From positions 1 to 64,000 of the forward strand of contig JAEXJM010000057.1 in assembly GCA_023449275.1 (NCBI GenBank): 64,000 bases of DNA. Reading direction: 5' to 3'. Positions 11,380-20,062 of the stretch are shown piece after piece; the first letter of the stretch is position 1; each line of letters begins with the position of its first letter. Under the pieces are notes generated by a model. The model searched no databases. It saw only the letters and a program-made list of their open reading frames with translations, and was not told the DNA's origin. The stretch is from Pseudomonadota bacterium (GTDB lineage: Bacteria; Pseudomonadota; Gammaproteobacteria; Burkholderiales; Burkholderiaceae_D). The position numbers were made by a program, and so were the translations under genes.

Positions 11380-12798
11380 TTATTGATCGCGTTCCCATCG
11401 GATCCGGACACATTTTCCGGTATTTTTCATGCAAGCGGCAGACATGCCGATTCCCGCGGCATAAATCAGCTCGTCTTCGAAAAAAACCAGTGGCAGGAAT
11501 TGCCTTTCCCATGAGGGGATACCCTGTTCCTGACAAAGCGCCTTGAGTGTCTTGGTCGGCCTTCCCGCCAGTTTCAGTCTGGCACTTCCGCGATACGGTT
11601 CGATTCTCAGCTTGCGCCGCTGCAGCCAGTCGATGTCGAAACCCGACGTGCTTTCCTCAAAACAGAGTTTTCCATGCCACTGATGAAGCCTGAAAGTGTT
11701 TTCCCCATGCCACTGGATATCAAGCGGATGAGGCTGGCTTGTCGGCCCGGGAATCTTGTCTACAGAAATGTTCTGGCGGTATCGGCGAATCGTATGACCG
11801 TCAAGCATCAGGTCAATTCGGGCATCCTCACGTGCCGCGATCAGCTGCTGTTTCGCCTGCATAAGCCATGCAGTCGAAGGCATGCGTACGCCATTGACCG
11901 ACAGCCAGTATCGCAGCAGATTGTCCATCCTGTCCTGATCGAGCAATCGCATACGCTCCAGATCAAGACAGCCCTTTTCTGTTACGCAATTTTCCAGATC
12001 CTGTCTCGCCATTTCTTCCAGCAAACGCCGTGCAGACCCGGCATGCTGCGCCGTCCGCGCCAAACGTTTCCCAAATCCCGGAAAAAGGTCTTCCAGAACG
12101 GGAACCAGCTTGTGGCGAATTGCGTTCCGGGTGTATTTCACATCGTCATTTGAATCGTCATGGATATGGCTGGCACCTGTCCCTGACAGAAATGACACCA
12201 GTTCCGCACGGGAAACGGACAAAAGCGGTCGCCCCAGAACAGGTGTTTCTTCCCCGAAAAGTTCAGGGGAGCTGACTACCATTTCCATTCCGGACAAACC
12301 GGCGACGCCCGTTCCACGCATCAATTGCAGCAATATCGTTTCAATCTGGTCATCTTCATGGTGCGCCGTCAGTATCAACGGCACATCATGCTTGCGACAC
12401 ATGTCACCCAATGCCTGATAGCGTTTGGCACGCGCCTGTGCCTCGATGCCGTCGCCACCTGTCCTGTCTATCTCCACCCGACGGCTGTCAAAAGGAATCC
12501 CCCATCGCAAACACTCGCTTCGACAGTGATCCAGCCAGTCATCGGCATACCGATTCAGACCGTGATGAACATGAAAAGCGATGAGAGAATACGCGTGTGT
12601 GGCAGCGAAATGCTGTGCCAGGTGCAAAAGAACTGTCGAATCCAGGCCTCCGCTATAAGCGATGGCGATTCGTGTGTCATTCGGCGATTCGGATAAGGAC
12701 AATTGAGTGGCATCATCAGCCTTTTCCAGAGAAAAAACGCGCGCCAGAATAGTTTCCAGCGCGCGTTCAAATGTTTCCCGGACGGCCATGTTATGCAA
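11380..12798 (-). CDS. tilS: tRNA(Ile)-lysidine synthase
   Basis: Adds lysine to C34 of the CAU-anticodon tRNA-Ile so that it reads AUA. 472 residues. The PP-loop ATPase motif SGGLDS is present after residue 45, followed by the PP-ATPase domain (FHVHHGLN, AQARAKRYQALG, LILTAHHEDDQIETILLQLMRGTG) and the TilS substrate-binding and C-terminal domains. The start may be TTG at 12798, 7 bp after an AAGG that overlaps the accA stop codon. An ATG nine bases further in (12789) is the alternative. Only 9 bp separate it from accA, implying co-transcription. Confidence 0.94.
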   Translation of the reverse strand: MHNMAVRETFERALETILARVFSLEKADDATQLSLSESPNDTRIAIAYSGGLDSTVLLHLAQHFAATHAYSLIAFHVHHGLNRYADDWLDHCRSECLRWGIPFDSRRVEIDRTGGDGIEAQARAKRYQALGDMCRKHDVPLILTAHHEDDQIETILLQLMRGTGVAGLSGMEMVVSSPELFGEETPVLGRPLLSVSRAELVSFLSGTGASHIHDDSNDDVKYTRNAIRHKLVPVLEDLFPGFGKRLARTAQHAGSARRLLEEMARQDLENCVTEKGCLDLERMRLLDQDRMDNLLRYWLSVNGVRMPSTAWLMQAKQQLIAAREDARIDLMLDGHTIRRYRQNISVDKIPGPTSQPHPLDIQWHGENTFRLHQWHGKLCFEESTSGFDIDWLQRRKLRIEPYRGSARLKLAGRPTKTLKALCQEQGIPSWERQFLPLVFFEDELIYAAGIGMSAACMKNTGKCVRIRWERDQ

Positions 12799-12807
12799 GA
12801 CAGTACC

Positions 12808-13782
12808 TTATCTGGCCTGTTCACTATCTTTGAACTGACCGTAATTGAGCCATTTTTCCTGACGTGCGGCGATCAGTTCGTCAATAGGCGTATCCTGGAT
12901 CAGGCGATACGATTCGGCGAGTTCACGTTTCAATGTCGCCGCAATCGCTTTCATGTCACGATGGGCGCCGCCCAATGGTTCCTCGATGATCTTGTCGATC
13001 AAGCCGATCGATTTGAGGCGTTGTGCCGTCAGACCCAGTGCTTCGGCGGCTTCATTGGCGCGTTCGGCTGTTTTCCACAGAATGGATGCGCAACCTTCTG
13101 GCGAAATGACGGAATAAACCGAGTATTGCAGCATCTGGACGGTATCCGCCACGGCAATTGCCAATGCACCGCCGGAACCACCTTCGCCGATGATGGTGGC
13201 GATGATGGGTACTTTCAGCTCGGCCATGACGAAAAGGTTCTTGCCAATAGCTTCGGACTGCCCCCGTTCTTCCGCGTCAATCCCCGGGAACGCACCCGGG
13301 GTGTCAACGAACGTGAAAACCGGCAACTTGAATTTCTCGGCCATTTTCATCAGACGCAGTGCCTTGCGATAGCCTTCGGGACGTGGCATACCAAAATTGC
13401 GGAAACTCCTTTCCTTGACGTCACGGCCTTTCTGATGGCCCATGACAACGCACGGGATACCGTTGAAGCGTGCAAGGCCGCCGACGATAGCCGGATCGTC
13501 CGCAAAAGCGCGATCCCCATGCAGCTCATGGAAATCCGTGAAGATTTCATTGATATAGTCCAGCGTATAAGGCCTGTTCGGATGACGCGCGATTTGCGAA
13601 ACCTGCCAAGGCGTCAGTCTGGAATAAATATCCTTGGTCAGCTGTTTGCTTTTTTTCATCAGCCGCGTGATTTCTTCCGAAATATCGACAGCCGAGTCAT
13701 CCTGGACGAAACGCAATTCTTCAATTTTGGCATCCAGCTCGGCGATGGGTTGCTCGAAGCTGAGAAAATTCGTTTTAGCCAC
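12808..13782 (-). CDS. accA: Acetyl-CoA carboxylase carboxyltransferase subunit alpha
   Basis: Alpha subunit of the carboxyltransferase half of acetyl-CoA carboxylase, which makes malonyl-CoA for fatty acid synthesis. 324 residues, standard length. Characteristic stretches include RHPNRPYTLDYI, LHGDRAFADDPAIVGGLARF, FVDTPGAFPGIDAEERGQSEAI and IGEGGSGGALAIAVAD. The initiation codon is GTG at 13780-13782, with AAGGAG 5 bp upstream. It follows the mag glycosylase gene by 52 bp on the same strand. The beta subunit gene is not in the window, as is usual. Confidence 0.97.
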   Translation of the reverse strand: MAKTNFLSFEQPIAELDAKIEELRFVQDDSAVDISEEITRLMKKSKQLTKDIYSRLTPWQVSQIARHPNRPYTLDYINEIFTDFHELHGDRAFADDPAIVGGLARFNGIPCVVMGHQKGRDVKERSFRNFGMPRPEGYRKALRLMKMAEKFKLPVFTFVDTPGAFPGIDAEERGQSEAIGKNLFVMAELKVPIIATIIGEGGSGGALAIAVADTVQMLQYSVYSVISPEGCASILWKTAERANEAAEALGLTAQRLKSIGLIDKIIEEPLGGAHRDMKAIAATLKRELAESYRLIQDTPIDELIAARQEKWLNYGQFKDSEQAR

Positions 13783-13834
13783 ACTATCTCCTTAAACCGA
13801 CTGCAAGGCTCTGGCAGTCGAGAAAATTAATTTT

Positions 13835-14479
13835 TCAGTATTCTACCGGAAGTGGTGACAAACTGCCCCACAAAAACCATGTCGCGACGGTACACCACGG
13901 TTCCCAATGTACTGCCATTTTTTTCGCGTCTTCTTTTGTGATATCTTCGCCGGAAAAATACGAGATGCTGATCCCTTTCAACAGACCGGCATCATCCAGC
14001 GGCAAAACATTCGGACGCAAAAGATTGAATATCAAAAACATCTCAGCTGTCCAGCGTCCGATCCCCCGCACCTGCACCAGATCGGCAATGATTTCCTCAT
14101 CCGGCATCTCAAACCATCGATCGGCCTGAATTTTACGCTCCAGAAAATGAAACGCCAAATCTTTCAGATATTCCACTTTCCGCTTCGACAAGCCACTGGC
14201 GGAAAGATCATCGGAACTGGCAGCCTTGATTTCTTCAGGCAAACAGTCTGGACACACCCGTAAAAAACGTTTCCAGATCGAATCGGCTGCCGCAACTGAA
14301 ATCTGTTGCCCGACAATCGAGCGGGCCAGTGTCTGGAACGGTTCACCCCGGCTTTGCAAACGTGCCTTGCCTGATGTGGCAATCAGCTTCTGCATGACAG
14401 GGTCGCGATCTCCCAATTCAGTACAGGCCCTCTCCCAACACTCCTTGTCCAGCAGGGAAACCGTTTGCCAGTCTTTCAT
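13835..14479 (-). CDS. DNA-3-methyladenine glycosylase II, HhH-GPD superfamily (AlkA/Mag type)
   Basis: Base-excision repair enzyme removing alkylated purines. 214 residues, a compact AlkA/Mag-type protein without the AlkA N-terminal domain. The segment SIVGQQISVAAADSIWKRF is typical. The helix-hairpin-helix reads VRGIGRWTAEMFLIF, and the catalytic Asp lies in LPLDDAGLL. Its ATG directly abuts the cysS stop (TAAATG), so the two genes are translated together. A second, unrelated methyladenine glycosylase is encoded at 17454-18047. Confidence 0.93.
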   Translation of the reverse strand: MKDWQTVSLLDKECWERACTELGDRDPVMQKLIATSGKARLQSRGEPFQTLARSIVGQQISVAAADSIWKRFLRVCPDCLPEEIKAASSDDLSASGLSKRKVEYLKDLAFHFLERKIQADRWFEMPDEEIIADLVQVRGIGRWTAEMFLIFNLLRPNVLPLDDAGLLKGISISYFSGEDITKEDAKKMAVHWEPWCTVATWFLWGSLSPLPVEY

Positions 14480-15865
14480 TTACGAACGGCGCCACTCGGT
14501 CAGGCCACCTGGCTTGTCCTCCAGAACGATACCCTTTTCCAGCAATTCACTGCGGATTTTATCGGCTTCGGCAAAATTCTTCGCTTTCTTTGCGTCGATA
14601 CGGGCCTGAATCCGGCCTTCGATCCATTTTTCCTCGCCTTCATCGACAGTGTCGCCCTGCAGGAACTGACGCGGATCGCGTTCCAGCAATCCCAGAACAC
14701 CTCCCAGCGCTTTCAGTTGCGCAGCCAGTTCTGGAGAATGCGTCCGGTTGACTTCATTCGCCAGTTCGAACAATACGGCAACCGCTTCCGGCGTGTTGAA
14801 GTCATCGTTCATGGCGTTCGTGAAACGTGTGGCGTATGCATCTTCCCAGTTGACCGGCCTGTCCTCGAATTCGACATCTTTCAGGGCGGTATAGAGACGC
14901 GTCAACGCATTTTTGGCGTCATCCAGATGGGCGTCGGAGTAATTAAGCGGACTGCGGTAATGCGAACGGATGATGAAGAAACGAAGTACTTCGGCATCGT
15001 AACTTTTCAGGACATCGCGGATAGTGAAGAAATTGCCCAGCGACTTGGACATTTTCTCATTGTCCACACGGACGAAACCGTTATGCATCCAGTAATTGAC
15101 GAAAGGATGGTGTGAAGCGCCTTCAGACTGCGCGATTTCATTTTCATGGTGCGGAAACTGCAAATCTGCCCCACCACCGTGAATATCGAAATGTTCACCG
15201 AGGAGCTTGCTCGACATGGCAGAGCATTCGATATGCCATCCAGGACGGCCACATCCCCATTTCGACTCCCATTTGGCTTCTTCCGGCTCGGTCGGCTTGG
15301 CGGATTTCCACAGAACGAAGTCCAGCGGATCACGTTTGCCGGTATTGATATCAACCCGTTCTCCGGCACGCAAGTCATCCAGAGACTTGCCGGACAATTT
15401 GCCATAACCTTCAAAATCGCGCACCGAATAATTCACGTCGCCATCCGGGGACTGGTAAGCCAGACCATTTTTTTCGAGTTTGCCGATCAGTTCCAGCATT
15501 TCGGGAACGAATTCCGTCGCCCGCGGTTCATGATCCGGCGGAAGAATGCCAAGTGCACTGGTATCTTCATGCATGTATCGGGTAAAACGCGAAGTCAGGC
15601 TGGAGATCGACTCTCCGTTTTCGGCGGCACGGTTGATGATCTTGTCATCGATATCGGTGATGTTGCGGACATAAGTCACTTCATATCCCGACGCCTTGAG
15701 CCAGCGGTAAACGACGTCAAAAGACATCATCATCCGGGCATGGCCGATGTGGCAAAAATCGTAAATCGTCATGCCACATACGTACATTCTCACTTTGCCC
15801 GGTTCAATAGGTGTAAAGACCTCTTTGCTTCTCGTTAAACTGTTATATATCTGCAGACTGTCCAT
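14480..15865 (-). CDS. cysS: Cysteinyl-tRNA synthetase
   Basis: Class I aminoacyl-tRNA synthetase charging tRNA-Cys; 461 residues from the Met at 15865. The zinc-site Cys lies in MYVCGMTIYDFCHIGHAR, which also holds the HIGH signature. The second zinc ligands are in GWHIECSAMSSKLLG with the downstream HHENEIAQSE, and KMSKSLGNF is the KMSKS loop. The frame stays open 32 codons upstream, but a TAGAAT -10-like box at 15903-15908 on this strand and family alignment favour 15865. It heads the cysS-mag-accA-tilS-lysC run and is divergent from ppiB. Confidence 0.97.
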   Translation of the reverse strand: MDSLQIYNSLTRSKEVFTPIEPGKVRMYVCGMTIYDFCHIGHARMMMSFDVVYRWLKASGYEVTYVRNITDIDDKIINRAAENGESISSLTSRFTRYMHEDTSALGILPPDHEPRATEFVPEMLELIGKLEKNGLAYQSPDGDVNYSVRDFEGYGKLSGKSLDDLRAGERVDINTGKRDPLDFVLWKSAKPTEPEEAKWESKWGCGRPGWHIECSAMSSKLLGEHFDIHGGGADLQFPHHENEIAQSEGASHHPFVNYWMHNGFVRVDNEKMSKSLGNFFTIRDVLKSYDAEVLRFFIIRSHYRSPLNYSDAHLDDAKNALTRLYTALKDVEFEDRPVNWEDAYATRFTNAMNDDFNTPEAVAVLFELANEVNRTHSPELAAQLKALGGVLGLLERDPRQFLQGDTVDEGEEKWIEGRIQARIDAKKAKNFAEADKIRSELLEKGIVLEDKPGGLTEWRRS

Positions 15866-16147
15866 GAAGAAAGACCTGGTAGGAAAATCGGATAAAGTCA
15901 TTATTCTACTGTGATATAAGCGTTTTGACATGCATTTTGAAAAGGGATTCACTTGTTTCACGTACCCGGACTATCGGCTGTCGGCAATATCGCCGAAACA
16001 AAGAGTTTGCTAGAATGCGGTTACCGCGAAATGAATGTTTTTTCGTTGTTTGTTAAACCTGTTTCCCATTCATCTGTCAGAATCAAAAGGATTGGTTCAG
16101 TCCCTGACCGCATCTGGCAGGTTTTTAATCTCATCATAAGGAATATT

Positions 16148-16636
16148 ATGGCCGTCGCACTTCATACCAATTTCGGCACGATCAAGATCGAACTCGATGC
16201 CAAAAACGCTCCGAAAACCGTTGAAAACTTTCTGAACTACGTTCGTTCCGGACATTACGACAACACCATTTTCCATCGTGTCATCAATGGTTTCATGATT
16301 CAGGGTGGCGGTTTCGAACCCGGCATGAACCAGAAAAAAACGAATGCACCAATCGAAAACGAAGCGAACAACGGCCTGACCAACGAAACGTACAGCATCG
16401 CGATGGCAAGAACATCCGATCCGCACTCTGCGACTGCCCAGTTCTTCATCAACGTCAGCGACAATGATTTCCTTGACTATCCGGGACAGGACGGCTGGGG
16501 CTATTGTGTATTCGGTATCGTGACCGAAGGCAAGGATGTCGTGGACAAGATCAAGAACGTCCGAACCGGTCGTGCCGGCATGCATGCCGACGTTCCGCTG
16601 GAAGACGTCGTCATCGAAAAAGCCGAAGAAGTCTGA
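16148..16636 (+). CDS. ppiB: Peptidyl-prolyl cis-trans isomerase, cyclophilin type
   Basis: Cytosolic cyclophilin that speeds proline isomerisation. 162 residues with no signal peptide, matching PpiB. Active-site segments are FHRVINGFMIQGG (catalytic Arg), SATAQFFINVSDNDFLD and GYCVFGIVTEG. The start at 16148 is chosen because AAGGA lies 6 bp upstream and the cyclophilin fold begins at once; the frame is open for 65 more codons upstream, without family similarity. lpxH follows 25 bp downstream on the same strand. Confidence 0.96.
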   Translation: MAVALHTNFGTIKIELDAKNAPKTVENFLNYVRSGHYDNTIFHRVINGFMIQGGGFEPGMNQKKTNAPIENEANNGLTNETYSIAMARTSDPHSATAQFFINVSDNDFLDYPGQDGWGYCVFGIVTEGKDVVDKIKNVRTGRAGMHADVPLEDVVIEKAEEV

Positions 16637-16661
16637 TTTTCCATCTGACTGCCGGATCCAT

Positions 16662-17438
16662 ATGAACCAGCCTGCTTCACAAATGAAAAAGTCGAAAGCG
16701 CTTTTCATTTCCGATCTGCACTTGCAGGCTGGCTCGCCCAAAACCATTGCCGCTTTTCTGGACTTTCTGGAAAAAGAGGCGTCACAGGCCGAACAGCTCT
16801 ATATTCTGGGCGATCTGTTTGAATATTGGGTGGGCGATGACGATATGGATTCGGAAACAGTGAAACTCATCACCGGCGCAATTCGCCAGGTTTCGGATAC
16901 GGGCACATCCGTTTTCTGGATACCCGGTAACAGGGATCTTCTGACAGGACGGAAATTTCTGCGAACCATCGGCGCAAAAGCCCTTCCTGAACTCGCCATC
17001 GTCGGGTTCGGCAACAAAAAAATCATTCTGGCACATGGCGACGCCCAATGTACGGATGACATCAACTACATGAAATTCCGGAAACGGACCCACAATCCGA
17101 TAGTACGTTTTCTGTTCCTTGCACTTCCCCTGTCCAGGAGAAAAAAGATCATTACCGGCTACCGTCAGCAGAGCAAAAAAGCCAACGAGCAGAAACCGGC
17201 TGACATCATGGATGTCAATGTATCGGTCATCGCCGACCTGTTCAGAAAAACCGGTGCGTCCGTCATGATTCACGGCCATACGCATCGTCCGGGATGCCAT
17301 ACCTCTGTCAATGAAAACGGCGAATGTGTCCGTCTGGTTCTGTCAGACTGGCATCTCGAAGGCGATATCCCTCGGGGTGACTGGCTTGCCATCGGCATGG
17401 ATAACGCTATCACCCGCCACTCTGTTTCAGAGCTTTGA
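16662..17438 (+). CDS. lpxH: UDP-2,3-diacylglucosamine diphosphatase
   Basis: Peripheral inner-membrane pyrophosphatase of lipid A synthesis that converts UDP-2,3-diacylglucosamine to lipid X. 258 residues. Calcineurin-like metal ligands appear in order: ISDLHL, ILGDLFEYWVGDD, PGNRDLL, AHGDAQCTDD and the closing HGHTHRPG. The Met at 16662 has a GGA-containing ribosome site 6 bp upstream; Met 16683 is an alternative start. It sits between ppiB and an MPG-type glycosylase, with 25- and 15-bp gaps, so the three are probably co-transcribed. Confidence 0.95.
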   Translation: MNQPASQMKKSKALFISDLHLQAGSPKTIAAFLDFLEKEASQAEQLYILGDLFEYWVGDDDMDSETVKLITGAIRQVSDTGTSVFWIPGNRDLLTGRKFLRTIGAKALPELAIVGFGNKKIILAHGDAQCTDDINYMKFRKRTHNPIVRFLFLALPLSRRKKIITGYRQQSKKANEQKPADIMDVNVSVIADLFRKTGASVMIHGHTHRPGCHTSVNENGECVRLVLSDWHLEGDIPRGDWLAIGMDNAITRHSVSEL

Positions 17439-17453
17439 AGCGGGGTCAATACG

Positions 17454-18047
17454 ATGCCACCATCCGAAGCAATCGATTTCATGCAGTCCCCTGATATCGT
17501 GGCACAGCAGCTGATCGGCTCGTTCTTTTCCTATCGTGGCGTCGGCGGCATCATCGTCGAAACGGAAGCCTACGACCAGACCGACCCCGCCTCTCACAGT
17601 TTTTGCGGCCCCACGGAGCGCAACGCCATCATGTTCGGGCCACCGGAAGCGATATACGTTTACCGGTCTTACGGCATCCACTGGTGTTTCAATTTCGTCT
17701 GCCGGGAAGAAAACCACGGTTCCGCCATACTGATCCGTGCCATCGAACCCACGACCGACATCGAAACGATGATAAAGCGACGCGATATGACCGATATCCG
17801 CCTCTTGTGCGCGGGCCCCGGCCGGGTTTGTCAGGCACTGGGAATCAGCAGCCAGGAAAACGGGCTTTTGCTCGGTTCGGAAGAATGTGTCCTGAAACCG
17901 CGGACAGCCCCGGTCAAGATTGTCGCCGGCCCCCGGATCGGCATTACGAAGGCGGCGGACGTTCCCTGGCGTTACGGTCTTGCCGGTTCACGTTTTTTAA
18001 GCCGCCCGTTTCCGAAAGGATCGCCTGTTTTCAGCAGCGGCAAATGA
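17454..18047 (+). CDS. DNA-3-methyladenine glycosylase, AAG/MPG family
   Basis: Base-excision repair glycosylase of the mammalian MPG/AAG fold. 197 residues. Family signatures are LLIGSF-like start, GGIIVETEAYDQTDPASHSFCGPTERNAIMFGPP split across the fold (EAYDQTDPASHS carries the catalytic Glu), AIYVYRSYGIHWCFNFV, and LLCAGPGRVCQALGI. It is unrelated in fold to the HhH glycosylase at 13835-14479, so the organism has two routes to remove alkylated purines. It is the last plus-strand gene before the convergent DUF748 genes, with only 14 bp between stop codons and no clear terminator. Confidence 0.93.
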   Translation: MPPSEAIDFMQSPDIVAQQLIGSFFSYRGVGGIIVETEAYDQTDPASHSFCGPTERNAIMFGPPEAIYVYRSYGIHWCFNFVCREENHGSAILIRAIEPTTDIETMIKRRDMTDIRLLCAGPGRVCQALGISSQENGLLLGSEECVLKPRTAPVKIVAGPRIGITKAADVPWRYGLAGSRFLSRPFPKGSPVFSSGK

Positions 18048-18061
18048 TTTTCCTGATCTGA

Positions 18062-20062
18062 TCAGTTTTTCCAGCGCAAATTGAAATCGACCCGATGTGC
18101 CGGCTTGTCCTTGTCGGCAACGCCTTTCTTGCTGGCCAGCAAATAGATTCTTTCATCAGGCAGTTTTCCTTTCAGGACCAGCCAGGTCTTGACCGCTTCC
18201 GCTCTCCGGTTCGCCAGAAGAACCAGATTATCGTTTCTGGATGCATAATGCCCGATAAGCAGGTTTTCCATTTCAGCGACAGGAAGCGTCTTGTCGAAAA
18301 CGAACAGTTCCCTGGGTTTGTCGAATTTTTCGTTTTTATAGACTTCCGTCAGAAGTGACGGGTATTCCTTTTCAGACACCGTAATCTCTTCGAATGACGG
18401 AGCACCGGTTTTCTTCCGCTTCAGCTCCCGGATTTTCCGGTCCAGTGTCGATTGTCCAAGCCCGGCCCTGTCGGCGACCTCATCATAGAAACCGGTAATT
18501 TCCAGCTTGATCTTCGGCCGTTTGGCGAGTCCTTTCGACATCCTTTCCAGGCGTTTTTCAGCATCTTTCGGCAATGCGGCACTCCCCGGCTCGAATGCCA
18601 TGCCCGACAAGCCTTTTTCTTTCTCGTTCAATGACGACAGCCATGCAAAAGGAGCCGTCACGATTTTCTTCAGGGTATTCAAAACCACTTTTCCGACAAT
18701 GCTGCCGAGAGAAAATTCCGGATCGTTCAGGGAACCGGCAATCGGGACATTGATGTCGATAACGCCATCACTGTCCTTCAACAGGGCCAGCGCCAGTTCG
18801 ATGGAGGCACTGATCGCTTCCTTGCTTTCGACCTTTTCTCCCAACGTCAGCTGGTCGAGAACAAGCGAATTTTCAGCCGTCAAGGTTCCGTTCTGGACTT
18901 TATACGTCGCCTTGTACGTCATTTTCCCCTTTTCGATCCCGTATCCCAGATACTTGCCGGAATAGGCGGAAAACTGGGCCAGTTCCATTCCGGTCACCTG
19001 TGCCTTGATGTTCAGGGTAAGCGTATCGCTCAAGGGATTGACATATCCGGAAATATCCAGCGGTGCACCATTGACCTGCCCTCTCAGTCGTATTCTCGAT
19101 TGTGTTTCCGGATCGTTCGACAGGTTGATGAATGCGCCCCTCAGGTTCTGGATATTGGCGGTATAACGTGGTTTGATGAAATTGTCCGAAAAACGGACGC
19201 TTCCGTTTTTGACAATCCATTTCTTGATGGCTATCGAAAAATTCTGTTTCTCCGGACGGGCAGGTATCTGAACTGCAGCGGTTTCTGTCGCCACCTCCGG
19301 TTTTGTCTTCGTCTTTTCAGGTTTTGCCTCTTCCTGTACGACAGGAATCTGTACCGCAACAGCCATCCCGTCTCCGGAAGTGACAGGCGGAAGTTCTTCC
19401 TCGCTGACAGCCAGACTCTTCTGTCCGCCGGCCTTGCTGCGCAGGATATTCTGTAGGTTCAGACGACCATCCGACAGCAGGATGACCCTTGCCACCACAT
19501 CCGTCATACGCGCCTTGTCGATCGTGACAGTCAACGGATTGAGATTGACGGCAAGCCCTTCAAATGCCAGATCCTTCCAGCTGATGACAGGCTGTTTCGT
19601 CAACTGGTCGACGGCCGACAATGTGCTGACGGCAGCCCCGCCCCTGAACTGTCCCTGCAAGACACCGGAAGAAGATGTATCCACCAGCAGTCTGCCTTTG
19701 ACAGACAAATCCGCCTGCCGCAGGGAAAGGTTCACATAATCATCGATGTAAGGCTGGATGAAATGGATATCGATATTGCTGAAATCCACGTCCAGATCGG
19801 CTTTCAAAGGCGAAGCGGTCACATTCCCTTTCACCAGATAAGCGCCCCTGTCGTTGATCTTCGCTCTGGCGGACAAGGCTACCGGTTTATCCATCGAATC
19901 GGACAGATCGTTTGGCGATATCCAGTTGGGTGACTTTGGTGACAATCGTTCCTTTGGGATGCCGGTTTTCAAGATGCAGGGACCAGTTTTTGATGCCGGC
20001 CTGTTTGATCCGGAAATGGAAACCGGATTTTTCCGCCGCCTTGTCGACGGCTTTTTGTGCAA
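18062..20062 (-). CDS. DUF748 domain protein, C-terminal fragment (after frameshift)
   Basis: The open frame is 666 residues from Met at 20062, but its first 50 or so residues are Arg/Lys/Ser/Pro-rich and unlike the paralogue: they are the wrong frame of the N-terminal fragment. Homology starts near 19908 (NDLSDSMDKP). From there the DUF748 pattern is intact: IQPYIDDYVNLSLRQADLSVKG, LAFEGLAVNLNPL, NGSVRFSDNFIKPRYTANI, FSAYSGKYLGYGIEKGKM, LVLDQLTLG, and an OmpA-like end (FEPGSAALPKDAEKRL, LANRRAEAVKTWL). No ribosome site suggests independent expression. Confidence 0.65.
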   Translation of the reverse strand: MHKKPSTRRRKNPVSISGSNRPASKTGPCILKTGIPKERLSPKSPNWISPNDLSDSMDKPVALSARAKINDRGAYLVKGNVTASPLKADLDVDFSNIDIHFIQPYIDDYVNLSLRQADLSVKGRLLVDTSSSGVLQGQFRGGAAVSTLSAVDQLTKQPVISWKDLAFEGLAVNLNPLTVTIDKARMTDVVARVILLSDGRLNLQNILRSKAGGQKSLAVSEEELPPVTSGDGMAVAVQIPVVQEEAKPEKTKTKPEVATETAAVQIPARPEKQNFSIAIKKWIVKNGSVRFSDNFIKPRYTANIQNLRGAFINLSNDPETQSRIRLRGQVNGAPLDISGYVNPLSDTLTLNIKAQVTGMELAQFSAYSGKYLGYGIEKGKMTYKATYKVQNGTLTAENSLVLDQLTLGEKVESKEAISASIELALALLKDSDGVIDINVPIAGSLNDPEFSLGSIVGKVVLNTLKKIVTAPFAWLSSLNEKEKGLSGMAFEPGSAALPKDAEKRLERMSKGLAKRPKIKLEITGFYDEVADRAGLGQSTLDRKIRELKRKKTGAPSFEEITVSEKEYPSLLTEVYKNEKFDKPRELFVFDKTLPVAEMENLLIGHYASRNDNLVLLANRRAEAVKTWLVLKGKLPDERIYLLASKKGVADKDKPAHRVDFNLRWKN

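Noticed and set aside
19887..20062. Programmed ribosomal frameshifting in the split DUF748 locus
   Set aside because: The AAA site in CCAAACG is not a classic slippery heptamer, and no stimulatory hairpin or internal ribosome site was seen. A simple indel explains the data better.
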